From positions 2,170,001 through 2,234,000 of the forward strand of contig NZ_MODU01000004.1 of NCBI RefSeq assembly GCF_001885075.1: a stretch of 64,000 nt of DNA, read 5' to 3'. Below, one piece after another: positions 18,589-27,365 of the stretch. A model generated the notes under the pieces. That model was not told the DNA's origin. It made no database searches and saw only the letters and a program-made list of their open reading frames with translations. Positions within the stretch are counted from its first letter, which is position 1. Every line of letters starts with the position of its first letter. Source of the stretch: Alteromonas sp. V450 (GTDB taxonomy: Bacteria; Pseudomonadota; Gammaproteobacteria; Enterobacterales; Alteromonadaceae). The position numbers were made by a program, and so were the translations under genes.

Positions 18589-19245
18589 ATGGATCAAAAT
18601 GCAAAAAAACAGGCGGTTGCCAAAGCTGCCATTTCTTATGTTGAAAACGACAGTATTGTTGGGGTTGGTACTGGCTCAACAGTAAATTTCTTCATTGAAG
18701 AATTGGGTAAAATTAAGCATAAGATTGAGGGTGCTGTGTCAAGCTCTGAAGCCTCTACCGAACGGTTAAAGGCATTGGGAATTGAAGTTTTTGAGCTCAA
18801 CGAAGTCAGCAACCTCTCAGTCTATATTGATGGTGCAGATGAAGTAACAGAGCACAAGCATATGATCAAGGGCGGCGGTGCAGCACTTACTCGTGAGAAA
18901 ATTGTCGCAGGCGCTGCAAGTACCTTCGTATGTATTGTGGATGAGAGCAAACGCGTGCCTGTATTGGGCAATTTTCCGCTTCCTGTGGAAGTTATTCCAA
19001 TGGCGCGCTCTTTTGTCGCGAGGGAACTGGTAAAACTAGGTGGCGATCCTGAATATCGTCAAGGTGTTGTGACGGATAACGGCAATGTCATTATTGATGT
19101 ACACAACCTTGAAATTATAAACCCTCGCGAACTGGAACAAACTATCAACAATATACCAGGCGTTGTGACCAACGGCATTTTTGCACTTCGCGGCGCCGAT
19201 ATTGTGCTTAGTGCAACCGACAACGGCGTTGAAACTTTCAAGTAG
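18589..19245 (+). CDS. rpiA: Ribose-5-phosphate isomerase A
   Basis: 218-residue RpiA, interconverting ribose-5-phosphate and ribulose-5-phosphate in the pentose phosphate pathway. Family blocks are clear: [44 protein letters not shown] and [13 protein letters not shown]. The start is ATG 18589 because CGGAG lies 7-10 bases before it and the protein then aligns with E. coli RpiA from its first residues; a longer frame from 18544 adds 15 residues with no family match. It precedes serA, as neighbours in E. coli. Confidence 0.96.
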   Translation: MDQNAKKQAVAKAAISYVENDSIVGVGTGSTVNFFIEELGKIKHKIEGAVSSSEASTERLKALGIEVFELNEVSNLSVYIDGADEVTEHKHMIKGGGAALTREKIVAGAASTFVCIVDESKRVPVLGNFPLPVEVIPMARSFVARELVKLGGDPEYRQGVVTDNGNVIIDVHNLEIINPRELEQTINNIPGVVTNGIFALRGADIVLSATDNGVETFK

Positions 19246-19274
19246 CCGTACGATAAAACATCATAGTGACACAT

Positions 19275-19311
19275 GCAGAAAATACTTCTTTCAACTTAGC
19301 GTATTTTCTGC
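19275..19311 (+). terminator. Hairpin after rpiA
   Basis: Perfect 11-bp stem GCAGAAAATAC / GTATTTTCTGC with a 15-base loop, 30 bases after the rpiA stop. No T run follows, so it may slow 3' degradation or act as a weak terminator. Confidence 0.5.
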
Positions 19312-19322
19312 TAATTTCCGTT

Positions 19323-19352
19323 TAGACGTCTAGATGGCTTTAATTTCTAGAC
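19323..19352. promoter_or_regulatory. Cluster of TAGAC/GTCTA half-sites upstream of serA
   Basis: TAGACGTCTA is a 10-base palindrome, and its right half also starts a second inverted pair GTCTAGA / TCTAGAC with 11 bases between. This gives three half-sites about 150 bases upstream of serA, a plausible operator. No regulator is known to me for this motif. Confidence 0.35.
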
Positions 19353-19503
19353 ATTATTTCGCGTTAAATGCGTCAATAATTAATGTGTAGGGCCACTCGA
19401 ACACAGTTTTTATAATTAACGGTAATGAGCTTACGTAGAAGAACGCTATGGTTAGATACCTCTTCTAGTACATTACATCACATCAGCGAGAGATAACGAG
19501 TTC

Positions 19504-20733
19504 ATGAGCAAAGTTTCATTAGAGAAGGATAAAATCCGGATATTGTTGTTAGAAGGTGTTCACCAAAGCGCTTTGGAAACCCTTAAAAACAATGGGTATA
19601 GCAACATAGAGTTTCTTAAAACATCCCTTCCAGAAGATGAGCTAATTGAAAAAATTAAAGATGCTCATTTTGTCGGGATCCGCTCGCGCACGCAAATTAC
19701 AGAGAAGGTTGTTGACGCTGCCCAAAAACTTGTCGCCATCGGCTGTTTTTGTATTGGTACGAATCAGGTCGACCTTGAAGCTACTCAGCGACGCGGTATT
19801 CCCGTATTCAACGCTCCATTTTCTAACACCCGCTCCGTAGCCGAATTAGTACTAGGTCAAATCATTCTGCTGCTGCGCCAAGTGCCGTCAAAAAATGCCA
19901 AAGCACACCGTGGGGAATGGGAAAAAACAGCGGTAGGTTCATATGAGGCGCGTGGGAAAACCCTCGGTATTATCGGTTACGGTCATATCGGAACGCAGCT
20001 GAGTATTCTTGCTGAACACCTAGGTATGCGCGTTCAGTTCTTTGATATAGAAGATAAGCTTGTATTGGGGAACTCGGCGCAGGTCAAATCATTAGAGAAG
20101 CTGCTTAATACTTCTGATGTGGTATCACTACACGTGCCTGAAACGCCGCAAACACAGGATATGATTGGCGAAAAAGAGCTGTCACAAATGAAAAAAGGCA
20201 GCATACTTATCAACGCGTCTCGCGGTACCGTGGTCGACATTGAAGCGCTTGCCAACGCATTGGAAAGCGGCCACCTTAACGGCGCAGCAATTGATGTGTT
20301 CCCTGTAGAGCCCAAGTCAAACACGGAAGAGTTTGAATCACCACTTCGCGCGTTTGACAACGTTATTCTTACGCCACACGTAGGCGGTAGCACACAAGAA
20401 GCGCAAGAAAACATTGGTATTGAAGTTGCGGGTAAACTAGCGAAGTACAGTGACAATGGTTCAACGCTGTCAGCCGTGAATTTCCCAGAAGTATCGCTTC
20501 CTGAACACACCGGCCGCTCGCGTTTACTACATGTGCATAAGAACCAGCCAGGCATACTTACTCAAATTAACCAAGCGTTTGCAGAAAAAGGCATTAACAT
20601 TGAAGCTCAGTACCTACAGACAAATTCGGAAATTGGTTACGTGGTCGTGGATGTGAAAGAAGACCGTGGCTATGAAGCATTGGCAGAGCTTCAACAGATT
20701 GACGGTACGATCAAAACTCGTATTCTTCACTAA
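19504..20733 (+). CDS. serA: D-3-phosphoglycerate dehydrogenase
   Basis: 409-residue SerA, first step of serine synthesis (3-phosphoglycerate to 3-phosphohydroxypyruvate with NAD+). The Rossmann motif GIIGYGHIGTQLSILA is near residue 158, the substrate Arg lies in INASRGTVVD, and the catalytic His in TPHVGGSTQEA. A C-terminal ACT domain (LLHVHKNQPGILTQIN onward) is the site of serine feedback inhibition in this family. Length equals E. coli SerA (410). It is a single unit ending at a strong terminator. Confidence 0.97.
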   Translation: MSKVSLEKDKIRILLLEGVHQSALETLKNNGYSNIEFLKTSLPEDELIEKIKDAHFVGIRSRTQITEKVVDAAQKLVAIGCFCIGTNQVDLEATQRRGIPVFNAPFSNTRSVAELVLGQIILLLRQVPSKNAKAHRGEWEKTAVGSYEARGKTLGIIGYGHIGTQLSILAEHLGMRVQFFDIEDKLVLGNSAQVKSLEKLLNTSDVVSLHVPETPQTQDMIGEKELSQMKKGSILINASRGTVVDIEALANALESGHLNGAAIDVFPVEPKSNTEEFESPLRAFDNVILTPHVGGSTQEAQENIGIEVAGKLAKYSDNGSTLSAVNFPEVSLPEHTGRSRLLHVHKNQPGILTQINQAFAEKGINIEAQYLQTNSEIGYVVVDVKEDRGYEALAELQQIDGTIKTRILH

Positions 20734-20754
20734 AATCGGCTTTAAACAAGCAAA

Positions 20755-20785
20755 AAAAACGCTGCAAAATACGCAGCGTTTTTTG
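20755..20785. terminator. Bidirectional rho-independent terminator serA / DUF481
   Basis: Stem AAAAACGCTGC / GCAGCGTTTTT with A tract on the left and T tract on the right, so it works for serA on the plus strand and for the DUF481 gene ending at 20864 on the minus strand. Confidence 0.88.
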
Positions 20786-20863
20786 TATGTGTACCTCTGT
20801 TTTCACGGCATGCCATTCCAGCTATTAGGCTACCTTGTCGCTGGCCCAGGCATTCAGAAAAAC

Positions 20864-21622
20864 TTAGAAGAAGTTGTAAACTAAGCTAACCGCAGTTTCG
20901 GTATCAAGTTTCTCTACGTTTTCGTCAACGTTGGTGTTGTGGTCCAACTTAAAAGAAAGACGCATAGAAAGGTTTCCGCTAATCGTAGCTGTAAGCGCCG
21001 ACTCAGCGCGCGACTTGGTGTTGTCAGCACCCACTTCCGTACTCACCGTTTGAGTAAATTTAGCTGTGTCTGAGATTTTCCACGAATATGCGCTTGATGC
21101 ACGAAGTATTACACTATCTAAATCTTCACCTTCTTGCGTTTCAATAAATGAATAACCAGGACCAACTGAATACTCTAACGTGTGGCGTTTATTTTGTATT
21201 ACCTTTTGGTTCCAACCAGCAGCAATGGTAGCTTGGTAGTTAAAGTTGCTGAATCGATCATCTTCGTATGACGCGAAGCCGAACAGTCGGTTGTTTGGGT
21301 TTTCTAGCTTATAGTTACCCTGCGCTGACCCGAAGAACTTCTGCGCTGAAGTAAATTCAAAATCTTCTTGCTCGCCTGCTTCATTTTCACGTTGAACTGT
21401 CTCTTGCTTGTAAAGACCTTTTAAAACATAGTCATTACTCCAGTTCTCTAATTCCTGGTGCGCTTGAATGCCTGCACTAATAGACGTTGTTTCAGTGTTA
21501 CCAGACGTTGAGATAAATCCTAACTCACCTTCCATAGTAAAAGGTTTTACGTCTTCATCTTGTGCAAAGGCAGCGGGAGAGAGAGATAATGCTACTAGAG
21601 ACGCGAGCAGTTGCTTTTTCAT
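20864..21622 (-). CDS. DUF481 family (YdiY-like) outer-membrane beta-barrel protein
   Basis: 252 residues with a cleavable signal peptide (KKQLLASLVALSLSPAAFA, cleavage after AFA at about residue 20). The rest alternates hydrophobic and polar residues as in beta strands, and ends in aromatic F (SLVYNFF), the usual C-terminal signal for barrel assembly. Features such as ELGFISTSGNTETTS and GYSFIETQEGED match the DUF481/YdiY family of unknown function. It is a paralogue of the next minus-strand gene. Each is probably transcribed singly, as 278 bases separate them. Confidence 0.85.
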   Translation of the reverse strand: MKKQLLASLVALSLSPAAFAQDEDVKPFTMEGELGFISTSGNTETTSISAGIQAHQELENWSNDYVLKGLYKQETVQRENEAGEQEDFEFTSAQKFFGSAQGNYKLENPNNRLFGFASYEDDRFSNFNYQATIAAGWNQKVIQNKRHTLEYSVGPGYSFIETQEGEDLDSVILRASSAYSWKISDTAKFTQTVSTEVGADNTKSRAESALTATISGNLSMRLSFKLDHNTNVDENVEKLDTETAVSLVYNFF

Positions 21623-21900
21623 TAAACAATCCTATTAGTTGTCTTTCCATTTGTTATGCAGAAACCCATAAGAACGACAGGGGCGCACAACGCGAATACT
21701 GTAAAATTTGGCTTGCACCGAACTGCTCAGTTCTTGAGCGCCGGCAGTGATGTTGCGCAGTGTACCGATTTCACTCAGTCAGTCAATGAAACCAAGGTGT
21801 AATCAGCACTTTTTCGAGACAATTTACACTAATTGCCTAGTGGTGACATGATATGGGCCATGGGATAAAGCGCTTTGAACCTTTATGAACGCATTCATTT

Positions 21901-22704
21901 TTAAAAAAACTGATAAACCAACGCTACTGAAGTCTCTGTACTCAAAGAATCTACATCTTCTGGTGTATCTGACTCATAATTTAAAATAAACGACAGCTTC
22001 ATTGCTAGTGAACCAAATACATTCGCCGACAACGAGGTTTCTGAACGTGACTTGGTGTTTTCCTCTCCAGCTTCTGTACTGAGAAATTGGCGTAATTTAG
22101 CCCCTGAACTCCAATGGTATTTATATTCTGCAGATGCACGAACGATAATACCGTCGTTAACAAGATTATCGTTGTTTTCCTCTGCTTCAATAAAGCTATA
22201 TCCTGGTCCAATACTATATCGAAACTCACTGTCTTCATTGCGCCAAAGGCGTTGTGACCATCCCGCAGCTAACGACGCTCGGTGGTCGTAGCCATTAAAC
22301 TGATCGTCTTCATAGTCACCGTACATAAACAAACGACGCCCTGGACTTAGCAACTTGTAATCAAACTGAGCACTACCGAAAAAGCGCTGCGCACTAACTT
22401 CTCGTTGCGACGTGGGGCTACCGCTTTCTTTATACAAAAGCTCAGCGAAATAAATACTACTCCAATTCTCTGTTTCATAGTCAGAGTTAACAGCCGCCTT
22501 TACACTCGCTGCTGAGGTGTTTCCGGTGTTAATAAGTACACCTAACTCACCATCGAGTCGAAACCGAGGGATCTCGTCGTCGGTGTCAGGTGTAAAATCA
22601 GCGTGGTATAACGTTCTGATGAGATCTTTTGCTTGCAAGGGGGCACATACACCAGCGCAAAGTGTACATATTGCAACTACAGAAAGGAGGAGCTTGTTAA
22701 ACAT
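21901..22704 (-). CDS. DUF481 family paralogue, outer-membrane beta-barrel
   Basis: 267 residues, clearly homologous to the DUF481 protein encoded just downstream: shared blocks include GELGVLINTGNTS, SAQRFFGSAQFDYKL, GPGYSFIEAEEN, EENTKSRSETSLSA and the terminal ALVYQFF. A signal peptide occupies about residues 1-26 (LLLSVVAICTLCAGVCAPLQA). The duplicate has an extra 15-20 residues after the signal. Function unknown; the family is thought to form small outer-membrane barrels. ATG at 22704. Confidence 0.83.
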   Translation of the reverse strand: MFNKLLLSVVAICTLCAGVCAPLQAKDLIRTLYHADFTPDTDDEIPRFRLDGELGVLINTGNTSAASVKAAVNSDYETENWSSIYFAELLYKESGSPTSQREVSAQRFFGSAQFDYKLLSPGRRLFMYGDYEDDQFNGYDHRASLAAGWSQRLWRNEDSEFRYSIGPGYSFIEAEENNDNLVNDGIIVRASAEYKYHWSSGAKLRQFLSTEAGEENTKSRSETSLSANVFGSLAMKLSFILNYESDTPEDVDSLSTETSVALVYQFF

Positions 22705-22792
22705 AATCTTATTTTTCGTTTAGCTTATTATTTTCAGATTACGTCTTAGTTCGACGTTTGCTTGCGACTACTCCCAATGGGAGCGTGATTTC

Positions 22793-22809
22793 AGGTAAGA
22801 GTCTTACCT
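22793..22809. promoter_or_regulatory. 17-base palindrome upstream of DUF481 paralogue
   Basis: AGGTAAGA G TCTTACCT: 8-bp perfect arms with a one-base centre, about 90 bases upstream of the DUF481 start and just past the HDOD gene end. A one-base spacer suits a dimeric repressor better than an RNA hairpin. A second small repeat CTCCC AAT GGGAG lies nearby (about 22770-22782). Confidence 0.35.
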
Positions 22810-22834
22810 TATTTTATGGATGATATGCACGCAC

Positions 22835-23659
22835 CTAGTGAATCAATGAAACAATTTTTGCCGTTTCTTGTTCAGCATAATCAATAGCATTACCAATCAT
22901 TTCCATATCTAAATCAACTATATTGGCTATATTTGGCGAGAAAAGTTCAATATCGGCATAACGTTCGTCGTCTACTTGGCTCAACGTAATACGATGAGCT
23001 AATGCCAACAGCGCTATGTCAATGTCTAAGTGTTGTTTATCGACATCATTCATATGACTGACAGGATAAAACAGCACTAAAGGTAACAACCATCGCTCCA
23101 AGATGATACCGCTGCATTGCGCAAACGTAAAACCAAAATAGGCGTGTTGGTTCATGCATGGAAGTTCAGTATTTTCAATAGACGTATATGCTTGATAGCG
23201 TTTAGGGTCCCGTTTTGCCACTACCAACTCGCTGAGGTTGTGCAAAATACCCATTACAAAAAAGCGTTCTGCCCCTCTAATATTCAGACGCATGGCTAGA
23301 CTTTTTGCAACCATCCCGCAAAAAACGGAGCCGTACCAATGTTTGTCTAAATCGATGTGCTGATTGTCAAAACATTTAAAGGCACTGTTTGCTGTTTCGG
23401 CTATAACCAAGTTGTATAGCGCTTCACCACCAATCACATTTACTGCTTTTGCCACAGATTCTATTTGTGACGGAAACCGAAAAAGAGAACTGTTTGCCAA
23501 TCTTAAGACTTTGGCCGTTAGCGAGGGGTCGATGCTAATTAAACTTCCTATATCTTCAGCGCTAGAGCGAGGATCATCCAACGTTTCGCGAATACGCACG
23601 CAGACTTCAGGCATGGTAAATGATTTTGTGGCGAACGCTACGTATTTATCTAACGACAT
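22835..23659 (-). CDS. HDOD domain signal-transduction protein
   Basis: 274-residue HDOD protein. Typical family blocks are visible: IRETLDDPRSSAEDIGSLI split near residue 22, ISIDPSLTAKVLRLANSSLF, the NVIGGEALYNLVI segment, and FFVMGILHNLSELVVA where the degenerate HD motif would be (HN rather than HD). HDOD proteins are non-catalytic relatives of HD phosphohydrolases, often tied to chemotaxis, c-di-GMP or competence control. No other domain is attached. It lies 40 bases after the DUF1289 gene, probably co-transcribed with it. Confidence 0.85.
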   Translation of the reverse strand: MSLDKYVAFATKSFTMPEVCVRIRETLDDPRSSAEDIGSLISIDPSLTAKVLRLANSSLFRFPSQIESVAKAVNVIGGEALYNLVIAETANSAFKCFDNQHIDLDKHWYGSVFCGMVAKSLAMRLNIRGAERFFVMGILHNLSELVVAKRDPKRYQAYTSIENTELPCMNQHAYFGFTFAQCSGIILERWLLPLVLFYPVSHMNDVDKQHLDIDIALLALAHRITLSQVDDERYADIELFSPNIANIVDLDMEMIGNAIDYAEQETAKIVSLIH

Positions 23660-23699
23660 CTTATACTCTCATCACTGGCTGTTATGCTAACAGTTCGTT

Positions 23700-23978
23700 T
23701 CATTCACCTTCAAAGAAATCAAATTGCTGACTATCTTGCTTCGGTTGTTGCATGTTCTCTCTTCTCTGCCTTGCTAAAAATGCGCGTTTTCTCTTTACAC
23801 AGACATTGATTATTTGTCGTTTAGTGGCATCGTCCACCTTGAGCCAATACAAACGCTCGTCACGGCTTCTAAAGCACCCCTTACAAAATCCTTTCGGCCC
23901 AGACTCACATACCCCAATACATGGGCTTGGAATTTCGAAAAATTCTAACTGCATCGACGGTGAGCTTTGTTCTGCCAT
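23700..23978 (-). CDS. DUF1289 family Cys-rich small protein
   Basis: 92 residues with the DUF1289 signature: four cysteines at 20, 24, 32 and 35 in PCIGVCESGPKGFCKGCFRS, followed by the family's R-x-x-x-W block (RDERLYWLK). The Cys pattern suggests zinc or iron-sulfur binding. The C-terminal half is basic (KRKRAFLARQRRE) and ends QQFDFFEGE. Role unknown. It is the first gene of a two-gene unit with the HDOD protein. Confidence 0.85.
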   Translation of the reverse strand: MAEQSSPSMQLEFFEIPSPCIGVCESGPKGFCKGCFRSRDERLYWLKVDDATKRQIINVCVKRKRAFLARQRRENMQQPKQDSQQFDFFEGE

Positions 23979-24094
23979 GCTTCTGGCCTAAATAAAGGTT
24001 TAAGGCTTACTTCATTATAAAGTTAAACGTAACTTGCTGATTTTAACCACTAGACATTAGCAGCAAATTATACATTTATGCGCGAGGTATACCA

Positions 24095-24193
24095 ATGTTA
24101 TGCCACTTCATTGCAATCTGCACCCTAGCATTTTTATTTAATACCGGTTTTGATAGGACAGGTTACTGGCATAAAAAAAGGCCACTCAAATGA
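24095..24193 (+). CDS. Possible 32-residue small protein reading into a terminator
   Basis: ATG at 24095 preceded by GAGG 7 bases upstream; 32 codons ending at a TGA inside the stem of the RND terminator hairpin. The peptide has a hydrophobic N-terminal half (CHFIAICTLAFLFN) and a basic end (HKKRPLK), like a short membrane peptide. No family known; could be chance. Confidence 0.22.
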   Translation: MLCHFIAICTLAFLFNTGFDRTGYWHKKRPLK

Positions 24194-24202
24194 GTGGCCT
24201 AA
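24173..24202 (-). terminator. Rho-independent terminator for acrAB-type operon
   Basis: On the minus strand, stem AGGCCACTCA / TGAGTGGCCT with a short loop followed by a run of seven T, about 40 bases after the RND permease stop. Confidence 0.87.
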
Positions 24203-24242
24203 AGAGCCCCTTAAGAGGGCAACGCTTGGGTAGACGGGAGAG

Positions 24243-27200
24243 TTAACCTTTACGCTGTATGAGGTAGTAAAATACTGGGGTTAAGATAAGGCCAAATACG
24301 GTAACACCAATCATGCCTGAGAATACTGCCACCCCCATGGCTTGACGCATTTCAGAGCCAGCACCGGTTGACACCGCCATTGGCAGCACACCCATGATGA
24401 AAGCAATGGATGTCATGAGTATGGGGCGAAGACGTAAGCGGCTTGCTTCTTTTATGGCTGAAAGCGCGTCCATTCCTTTGTCTTGAAGTTCTTTCGCAAA
24501 CTCAACAATAAGAATGGCATTTTTGGTAGCAAGGCCAACCAAGACAATCAAGCCTATTTGGGTGAAAATATTGTTGTCGCCGCCGTAAACTTGCACACCA
24601 ATAAGCGCGCTCAGCAAAGTCATGGGAACAATCAATATGATTGCCAGTGGCAAACGCAGGCTTTCGTATTGCGCAGCCAGCACTAAGAACACTAAAAGCA
24701 CAACTAATGGGAATACAAACGCTGATGCATTGCCCGCTAATATTTGCTGATAAGTAATCTCAGTCCACTCGTAAGTCATGCCAAGGGGTAAGGTTTCAGC
24801 CAATATTTCTTCAATAGCCGCCTTCGCTTGGTCAGACGAATAGCCTGGCGCTGCTGCACCGTTTATTTCAGCGGTGACGTATCCGTTATAGTGCATAACA
24901 CGGTCTGGGCCTGCACTGTGCTCAATGTTCAAGAATGAGCCAAGCGGGATCATCTCACCTTGTGCATTACGCACTTTAAACTGCGTAATGTTCTCAATAT
25001 CCTGACGGTATTGGGCATCAGCTTGTACATTTACTTGGTAAGTTCTACCGAACAAGTTGAAGTCGTTCACGTATAACGAACCTAAGTAGCCCTGCATGGT
25101 GGTAAACAAGGTATCGATGTTTACACCTTGGCTTACCGCTTTTTCACGGTCTACATCTACATCTAGCTGAGGTACAGCAACAGTGAAGCTAGTGAACGCA
25201 TCGGTAAGCGCTGGGTGTGCCCACGCTTTGCCAATCACTTCTTGCGTTACACGCTCAAGTTCTTCAAAGCCTAGGTTTCCTCTGTCTTCAACCTGCAAAC
25301 GGAAACCACCAATCGTGCCTAACCCCATTACTGGTGGCGGCGGGAATATCGCCACAAAGGCACCTTTTATAGACCCAAAGTTTTGGTTAAGCTGGGCAGC
25401 AATAGCACCACCCGATAGGTCAGGCGTCGTTCTTTTATCAAAGTCAGTCAGGGTTGCAAACAGCACGCCTGAGCTTGGGCTATTAGTGAACCCGTTAATG
25501 TTCAAGCCAGGGAATGCAATTGCATCTTCAACACCAGGGTGTTCCATCGCGATACGAGACATTTCACGGATCACTTCTTCAGTTCTGTCTAAGCTTGCTG
25601 CATTAGGCAATTGAGCAAAGGCGACCAAATACTGCTTATCCTGCGGCGGAACATAGCCCGTTGGTGTATTGGCAAACTGGAAGTAAGTGAGCCCTAGCAA
25701 ACCTGCGTAAAGCACCATAATGATACTGCTCTTACGGATAAGTCCACCCACAGCACCAGTGTAGCGCTTTGAGTTACGGTCAAAGAAACGGTTAAACGGT
25801 GCAAACACAAAACGGCCAAACACTTTATCCATCAATCGGGTTAGCCAGTCATTCGCTTTACCGTGAGGTTTCAACAGTAATGCAGATAATGCAGGGCTTA
25901 GCGTTAACGAGTTAATTGCAGAAATTACTGTAGAAATAGTGATAGTAAGTGCAAACTGCTTATAGAACTGCCCGGTAAGGCCGCTCATGAAAGCGGTAGG
26001 TACAAATACCGCAGCGAGCACCAGTGTTGTGGCAATAATAGGACCGGTTACTTCTTTCATTGCTTGTACGGTGGCATCAAAAGGTGCCTTGCCTTCAGAA
26101 ATATTACGCTCTACGTTTTCGACAACAACGATAGCGTCGTCCACAACAATACCGATTGCTAATACAAGCCCAAACAGGGACAGTGCATTCAGCGAGAAGC
26201 CCATCAGCTGCATAAAAGCGAACGTTCCCACAAGTGAAATAGGTACCGCAACGAGTGGAATAATAGACGCACGCCATGTTTGTAAAAACAGTACAACAAC
26301 CAGTACAACTAACAATACCGCTTCAAGAAGTGTACTAATTACCGCTTCAATCGAACCGCGAACAAATACAGTTGGGTCGTAGGCTATTTCGTATTCAAGG
26401 CCTTCAGGGAACGCCTTTGACAGTTCCGACATACGAGCGCGAACGTCGTCTGAAATTTGAATTGCGTTAGAGCCTGGAGCTTGGAAAACCGGCACCGCTG
26501 CCGCAGGGTTATTGTTAATAAGTGAACGCAATGCATAAAACTCTGAACCTAGTTCGATACGCGCAACATCTTTAAGACGGGTTATTTCGCCATTCTCACC
26601 CGACTTAACGATAATATTCTCAAATTCGGCTTCATCTTTTAAACGGCCGCGTACGTTAATAAGCAACTGAAATTCGCTGGTACCCGTAGGCTGTGCGCCT
26701 AGGCTACCTGCCGCCGCTTGCTGGTTTTGGTCGGCGATAGCTGCTGCCACATCGCCAGGGTTTAACTGGAGCGCAGCCAGTTTGTTAGGGTCTAACCACA
26801 CGCGCATGCTGAACTCACCAGCACCGAACAGGCGCACTTGCCCAACACCATTAATTCGCGCTAGTTCATCTTTAACAAACTGATCAGCATAGTTTGAAAG
26901 ATAAAGCATGTCATAACGCTTATCAGGCGACGTTAAATGCACCACCATGGTTAAGTCTGGTGACGATTTTTCGGTTACCACACCTAGGCGCTGCACTTCT
27001 TGAGGTAAACGCGGTGTCGCGCGGTTTACACGGTTTTGTACCAGCGTTGTAGCTTCATCTGGATCAGTGCCAATGGCAAACGTGATTGTTAACGTCATAC
27101 GGCCATCACTGGTAGCCTGTGACGACATATATAACATGTTTTCAACACCGTTAATTTCTTGCTCTAGCGGTGTTGCAACGGTTTCGGCAATCACTTCTGG

Positions 27201-27365
27201 GTTTGCACCGGGATAATTCGCAGTTACCACAACGGTAGGCGGCACGACTTCTGGATATTCAGTGATAGGGAGTTGCCAAACAGCAATTGCACCACCGATA
27301 AAAATAAGTAGAGAAAGCACGCCCGCAAAAATCGGGCGGCTAATGAAAAACTGCGAGATATTCAT
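24243..27365 (-). CDS. Multidrug efflux RND permease, AcrB/MexB type
   Basis: 1040-residue HAE1-type RND pump, full length for the family. The N-terminal signature FFISRPIFAGVLSLLIFIGG is typical of AcrB (first helix). Porter-domain blocks YPGANPEVIAETVATPLE and GVGQVRLFGAGEFSMRVWLD are present, with TM4 GIVVDDAIVVVENVER near residue 405 bearing the proton-relay Asp pair. It is preceded by its adaptor with a one-base TAATG overlap. No TolC gene follows, so an unlinked outer-membrane channel is needed. The divergent LysR at 29027 is the probable regulator. Substrates cannot be told. Confidence 0.96.
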   Translation of the reverse strand: MNISQFFISRPIFAGVLSLLIFIGGAIAVWQLPITEYPEVVPPTVVVTANYPGANPEVIAETVATPLEQEINGVENMLYMSSQATSDGRMTLTITFAIGTDPDEATTLVQNRVNRATPRLPQEVQRLGVVTEKSSPDLTMVVHLTSPDKRYDMLYLSNYADQFVKDELARINGVGQVRLFGAGEFSMRVWLDPNKLAALQLNPGDVAAAIADQNQQAAAGSLGAQPTGTSEFQLLINVRGRLKDEAEFENIIVKSGENGEITRLKDVARIELGSEFYALRSLINNNPAAAVPVFQAPGSNAIQISDDVRARMSELSKAFPEGLEYEIAYDPTVFVRGSIEAVISTLLEAVLLVVLVVVLFLQTWRASIIPLVAVPISLVGTFAFMQLMGFSLNALSLFGLVLAIGIVVDDAIVVVENVERNISEGKAPFDATVQAMKEVTGPIIATTLVLAAVFVPTAFMSGLTGQFYKQFALTITISTVISAINSLTLSPALSALLLKPHGKANDWLTRLMDKVFGRFVFAPFNRFFDRNSKRYTGAVGGLIRKSSIIMVLYAGLLGLTYFQFANTPTGYVPPQDKQYLVAFAQLPNAASLDRTEEVIREMSRIAMEHPGVEDAIAFPGLNINGFTNSPSSGVLFATLTDFDKRTTPDLSGGAIAAQLNQNFGSIKGAFVAIFPPPPVMGLGTIGGFRLQVEDRGNLGFEELERVTQEVIGKAWAHPALTDAFTSFTVAVPQLDVDVDREKAVSQGVNIDTLFTTMQGYLGSLYVNDFNLFGRTYQVNVQADAQYRQDIENITQFKVRNAQGEMIPLGSFLNIEHSAGPDRVMHYNGYVTAEINGAAAPGYSSDQAKAAIEEILAETLPLGMTYEWTEITYQQILAGNASAFVFPLVVLLVFLVLAAQYESLRLPLAIILIVPMTLLSALIGVQVYGGDNNIFTQIGLIVLVGLATKNAILIVEFAKELQDKGMDALSAIKEASRLRLRPILMTSIAFIMGVLPMAVSTGAGSEMRQAMGVAVFSGMIGVTVFGLILTPVFYYLIQRKG

